NCBI RefSeq assembly: GCF_947498635.1
Contig: NZ_CANMKV010000009.1
Location: 1-64,000 of the forward strand
Length of the DNA stretch: 64,000 nucleotides
Direction: 5' to 3'
Source: an uncultured Microbulbifer sp.
GTDB taxonomy: Bacteria > Pseudomonadota > Gammaproteobacteria > Pseudomonadales > Cellvibrionaceae
Part shown: in pieces, positions 62,275-64,000 of the stretch
Position numbering within the stretch: the stretch's first letter is position 1
Layout of the letters: each line of letters starts with the position of its first letter
Notes under the pieces: model-generated
Told to the model about the DNA's origin: nothing
What the model saw: only the letters and a program-made list of their open reading frames with translations
Databases searched by the model: none
Translations under genes and position numbers: made by a program

Positions 62275-63099
62275 CTAGGCGGTATTTTGAGATTTTCTTG
62301 AAAAAATAGGCCCAAACTCTCCGGTAAATCTTTTGTAAATCTCTATATCATGTGCGCAAATTTGCTCAATTTGTTTGATTGTTTTAGATTCTTCCTGGAT
62401 CTGTTGGGCAAGTGTGTGATTGGGGCTTACGTTGTTTTTAGGAATCTCTAATTCTATTTTATAGTCTTTATTGATTTGTTGGGCCAGCAGGTCAAGATGT
62501 TGAGTTATTCCAACAATGGAAAATTGTTGTAGGTTTTGAATGGCTTGATCAATATAGTTTGAGGGGTTTGAGTTTGGGGAAAGGCTAAAGTCTGAGAAAT
62601 AGTGAATGAAGCTTTGGCCGGCAGAAATTCCTTTTTGAGACTTCATATAGTCATTCAGGGGGAGTGTGTTTTTTGCCCATTCACTCTCTTTGAAGGTGTT
62701 GTAGGTATAAAGTGATATCCATCTTTCAATGGGGTCTCTTAATATCGTCAAAAAATCCCACTCATCAGAGAACTTGCTTACGAGATCCGGACGGCAGTAG
62801 CTATGCCCGCGACCGTAAAAATTAGATTTTATAGATAGGTTGTAGGCGAGTATGGTTTCCCTGACAGACATCATCGACGTGTCTAAAATTTTAGCGGCAC
62901 GGTTACTTTCACGTAATTTAATATCGAAATGAGCAGTTTCATTTGGGTTTGAGAGTTGTTGTTTGAGGGCTGAATTTAGTGACGACCCCGCACACTTAGG
63001 AACATGACAGAAGTAAATCTTTGGCGGGTGAGGTGGCTCTGCAGGAGTTGTTGGCTCTGGCGGGAGTGGCTGTGCCCGCTTCTTTAAGAGTTTTTTCAC
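62275..63099 (-). CDS. Sulfotransferase-family protein (eukaryotic carbohydrate type)
   Basis: This 274-residue protein has the PAPS-binding 5'-phosphosulfate loop HVPKCAGSS at 32-40 and the 3'-phosphate motif LRDPIERWISLY at 120-131. These are typical of Golgi-type carbohydrate sulfotransferases (Sulfotransfer_2). There is no signal peptide; the N-terminus is basic and proline-rich. It would transfer sulfate to a glycan, lipid or small metabolite in the cytosol. No PAPS-synthesis or glycan genes are adjacent. Low GC suggests transfer. Confidence 0.8.
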   Translation of the reverse strand: MKKLLKKRAQPLPPEPTTPAEPPHPPKIYFCHVPKCAGSSLNSALKQQLSNPNETAHFDIKLRESNRAAKILDTSMMSVRETILAYNLSIKSNFYGRGHSYCRPDLVSKFSDEWDFLTILRDPIERWISLYTYNTFKESEWAKNTLPLNDYMKSQKGISAGQSFIHYFSDFSLSPNSNPSNYIDQAIQNLQQFSIVGITQHLDLLAQQINKDYKIELEIPKNNVSPNHTLAQQIQEESKTIKQIEQICAHDIEIYKRFTGEFGPIFSRKSQNTA

Positions 63100-63404
63100 T
63101 AAAAATTACTTTTCTTGGTGGTTAAAAATCTAATGTCATAGTGCAACCTGGGATTTTACTTTTGTTGCTAAGTTTTGGCAACCTTAAGCATCGTCAAGCT
63201 TAACGTATATGGCTTGGATCTATTTTTAAGATTTACCGATTTGATATAAAACTTAATTTTTAAGTAAGGCAATCTACATAATCCGATTATGATGAATCTA
63301 ACATCAAGCACAGGGTCGGGCATGTTAATTCGACAGTACAACTTCTAATTTTGTTGGGGTGTAAGCAATTTTACTAGGACACAGGTGAGGATTCTGTTCG
63401 AGGC
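63100..63404. other. Intergenic, nothing recognised
   Basis: An AT-rich sequence lies between the sulfotransferase gene and the IstB fossil. There is no open frame with family resemblance, no repeat and no RNA gene that I can support. Confidence 0.5.
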
Positions 63405-63712
63405 ATTCAAGTTGGGTCGTGGGCGATCAGCTCGAACAGTACGGGGGTATCAGCCTCGGTCTTCTACACGTTGCTGATATCGTCGATCACCAATACCCAG
63501 TAGTTTTCCAGGTGCGCCATGGCCACCAGTAGATCCAACTCCCGTTTGGCCAGCTGCAGCAGTTGCACCAGGGCCGTGGCAGAGAAGAGTTTGACGCGGA
63601 TGCCGCTGTCGATCAGGTTGGCGACCAAGGCGGCGGCGAAGGCCTGGGTGTGCCCTTGTTTACGAGGCTGCATGTATAACGCCTCTTGTCGTCGAGTGAT
63701 GGATAACTCCGA
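63405..63712 (-). pseudogene. IS21-family IstB ATPase fossil
   Basis: The minus strand reads AFAAALVANLIDSGIRVKLF, then TALVQLLQLAKRELDLLVAM, then NYWVLVIDDISNV. These match the IstB/DnaC-like helper ATPase around its Walker B (LLILDDIGYV). A stop follows, and then TPVLFELIAHDP continues the family sequence. Walker A is degenerate and both ends are missing. No IstA or terminal repeats are visible. Confidence 0.7.
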
Positions 63713-63850
63713 CTGCGAATATCAGGTGCGGGATTGTGTCAATCAACCGGCTAAGATAGTTGTCGTGGACCGGTCACCGTAATTGTCACCAGACAAAGAA
63801 CTGGGGCCGCCCTATAATTACTCTTAAAGAAACTCTGAAATGGGCTATCA

Positions 63851-64000
63851 ATGTTATTGGAAAACCGACACAATTTTCCTTTTAAGATACAAGAAATTCC
63901 AAATGAAGATCAAGAAGCCTTCATTAGTATCTTTACTCATCCAATGGTAAGGCGTTTTTGTACCAACATTGGTAACAGTGAAAGTCTAGCTGCCAAGAAG
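63851..64000 (+). CDS. GNAT-type acetyltransferase, N-terminal part only
   Basis: From ATG 63851 the frame runs open to the window edge: FPFKIQEIPNEDQEAFISIF, then THPMVRRFCTNIGNSESLAA. This is the usual first strand and helices of GNAT acetyltransferases (an L-R-x-x-x-x-D-x-x-x-x-x-I-F pattern followed by HPxVRRF). The acetyl-CoA-binding motif would lie beyond the edge, so the call is tentative. Confidence 0.5.
   Translation, partial: MLLENRHNFPFKIQEIPNEDQEAFISIFTHPMVRRFCTNIGNSESLAAKK

Overview
The window looks like chromosome from a Gram-negative, probably marine gammaproteobacterium. It has outer-membrane lipoproteins, a Ton/Tol-type motor, a large OmpA-family barrel protein and AhpC. The overall flavour suggests the Cellvibrionales/Microbulbifer neighbourhood, but that is inference and no rRNA or tRNA is present to anchor it. 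GC is moderate to high over 5-13 kb and 24-53 kb, and clearly lower in the accessory stretches at 18-22 kb and 53.5-63 kb.

Left part (1-13.8 kb). A small lipoprotein and an IS66 transposase fossil precede a leftward, decayed catabolic operon. Its order is a substrate-binding-protein fragment, an ABC ATPase fused by deletion to the end of the permease gene, an intact CodA-like amidohydrolase and an intact FAD-linked oxidase. Housekeeping-type genes follow: ahpC with a fragment of a second ahpC-like gene upstream, a DUF2157/GDYXXLXY membrane pair, a CPBP protease, an ExoD-like protein, an NAD(P)-binding oxidoreductase, an AhpD-like double-CxxC protein, a secreted protein with one CxxCH haem motif, and a DUF4174 protein.

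Middle-left (14-24 kb). Three tandem paralogous 14-TM MFS transporters are followed by an M23 peptidase, a DUF1330 protein, small membrane and lipoprotein genes, and a divergent LysR/quinone-oxidoreductase pair with a palindromic candidate operator.

Core locus (24.5-53.1 kb). Ten co-directional genes appear to encode one trans-envelope machine: a small periplasmic coiled-coil protein, a TPR/coiled-coil protein, two TPR lipoproteins, a short exported protein, ExbB/TolQ, two ExbD/TolR, a TonB-like AgmX/PglI-domain protein with a cytosolic coiled coil, a 4.3-thousand-residue DUF11-repeat surface protein, and a 1747-residue protein with three OmpA-type domains and a C-terminal beta-barrel. The parts list resembles the Agl/Glt gliding machinery of Myxococcus, built around a giant exported protein. 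A strong terminator closes the locus.

Toxin island (53.5-57.5 kb, AT-rich). Two effector-immunity pairs lie just downstream. The first is a secreted FN3 protein with a ParB-like toxin-type C-terminus, followed by a DUF7660 immunity-like protein. The second is a secreted protein with a RelA/SpoT-like synthetase domain, followed by a small HD-type alarmone-hydrolase-like protein. The second pair is the most novel-looking item in the window: a Sec-exported toxSAS-like enzyme with a hydrolase as its probable immunity protein.

Right part (57.6-64 kb). This holds a TauE/SafE transporter, a DUF4124-M23 peptidase, a G-rich decamer repeat, a fourth copy of the MFS family, a eukaryotic-type sulfotransferase, an IS21 IstB fossil, and the start of a GNAT acetyltransferase cut by the window edge.
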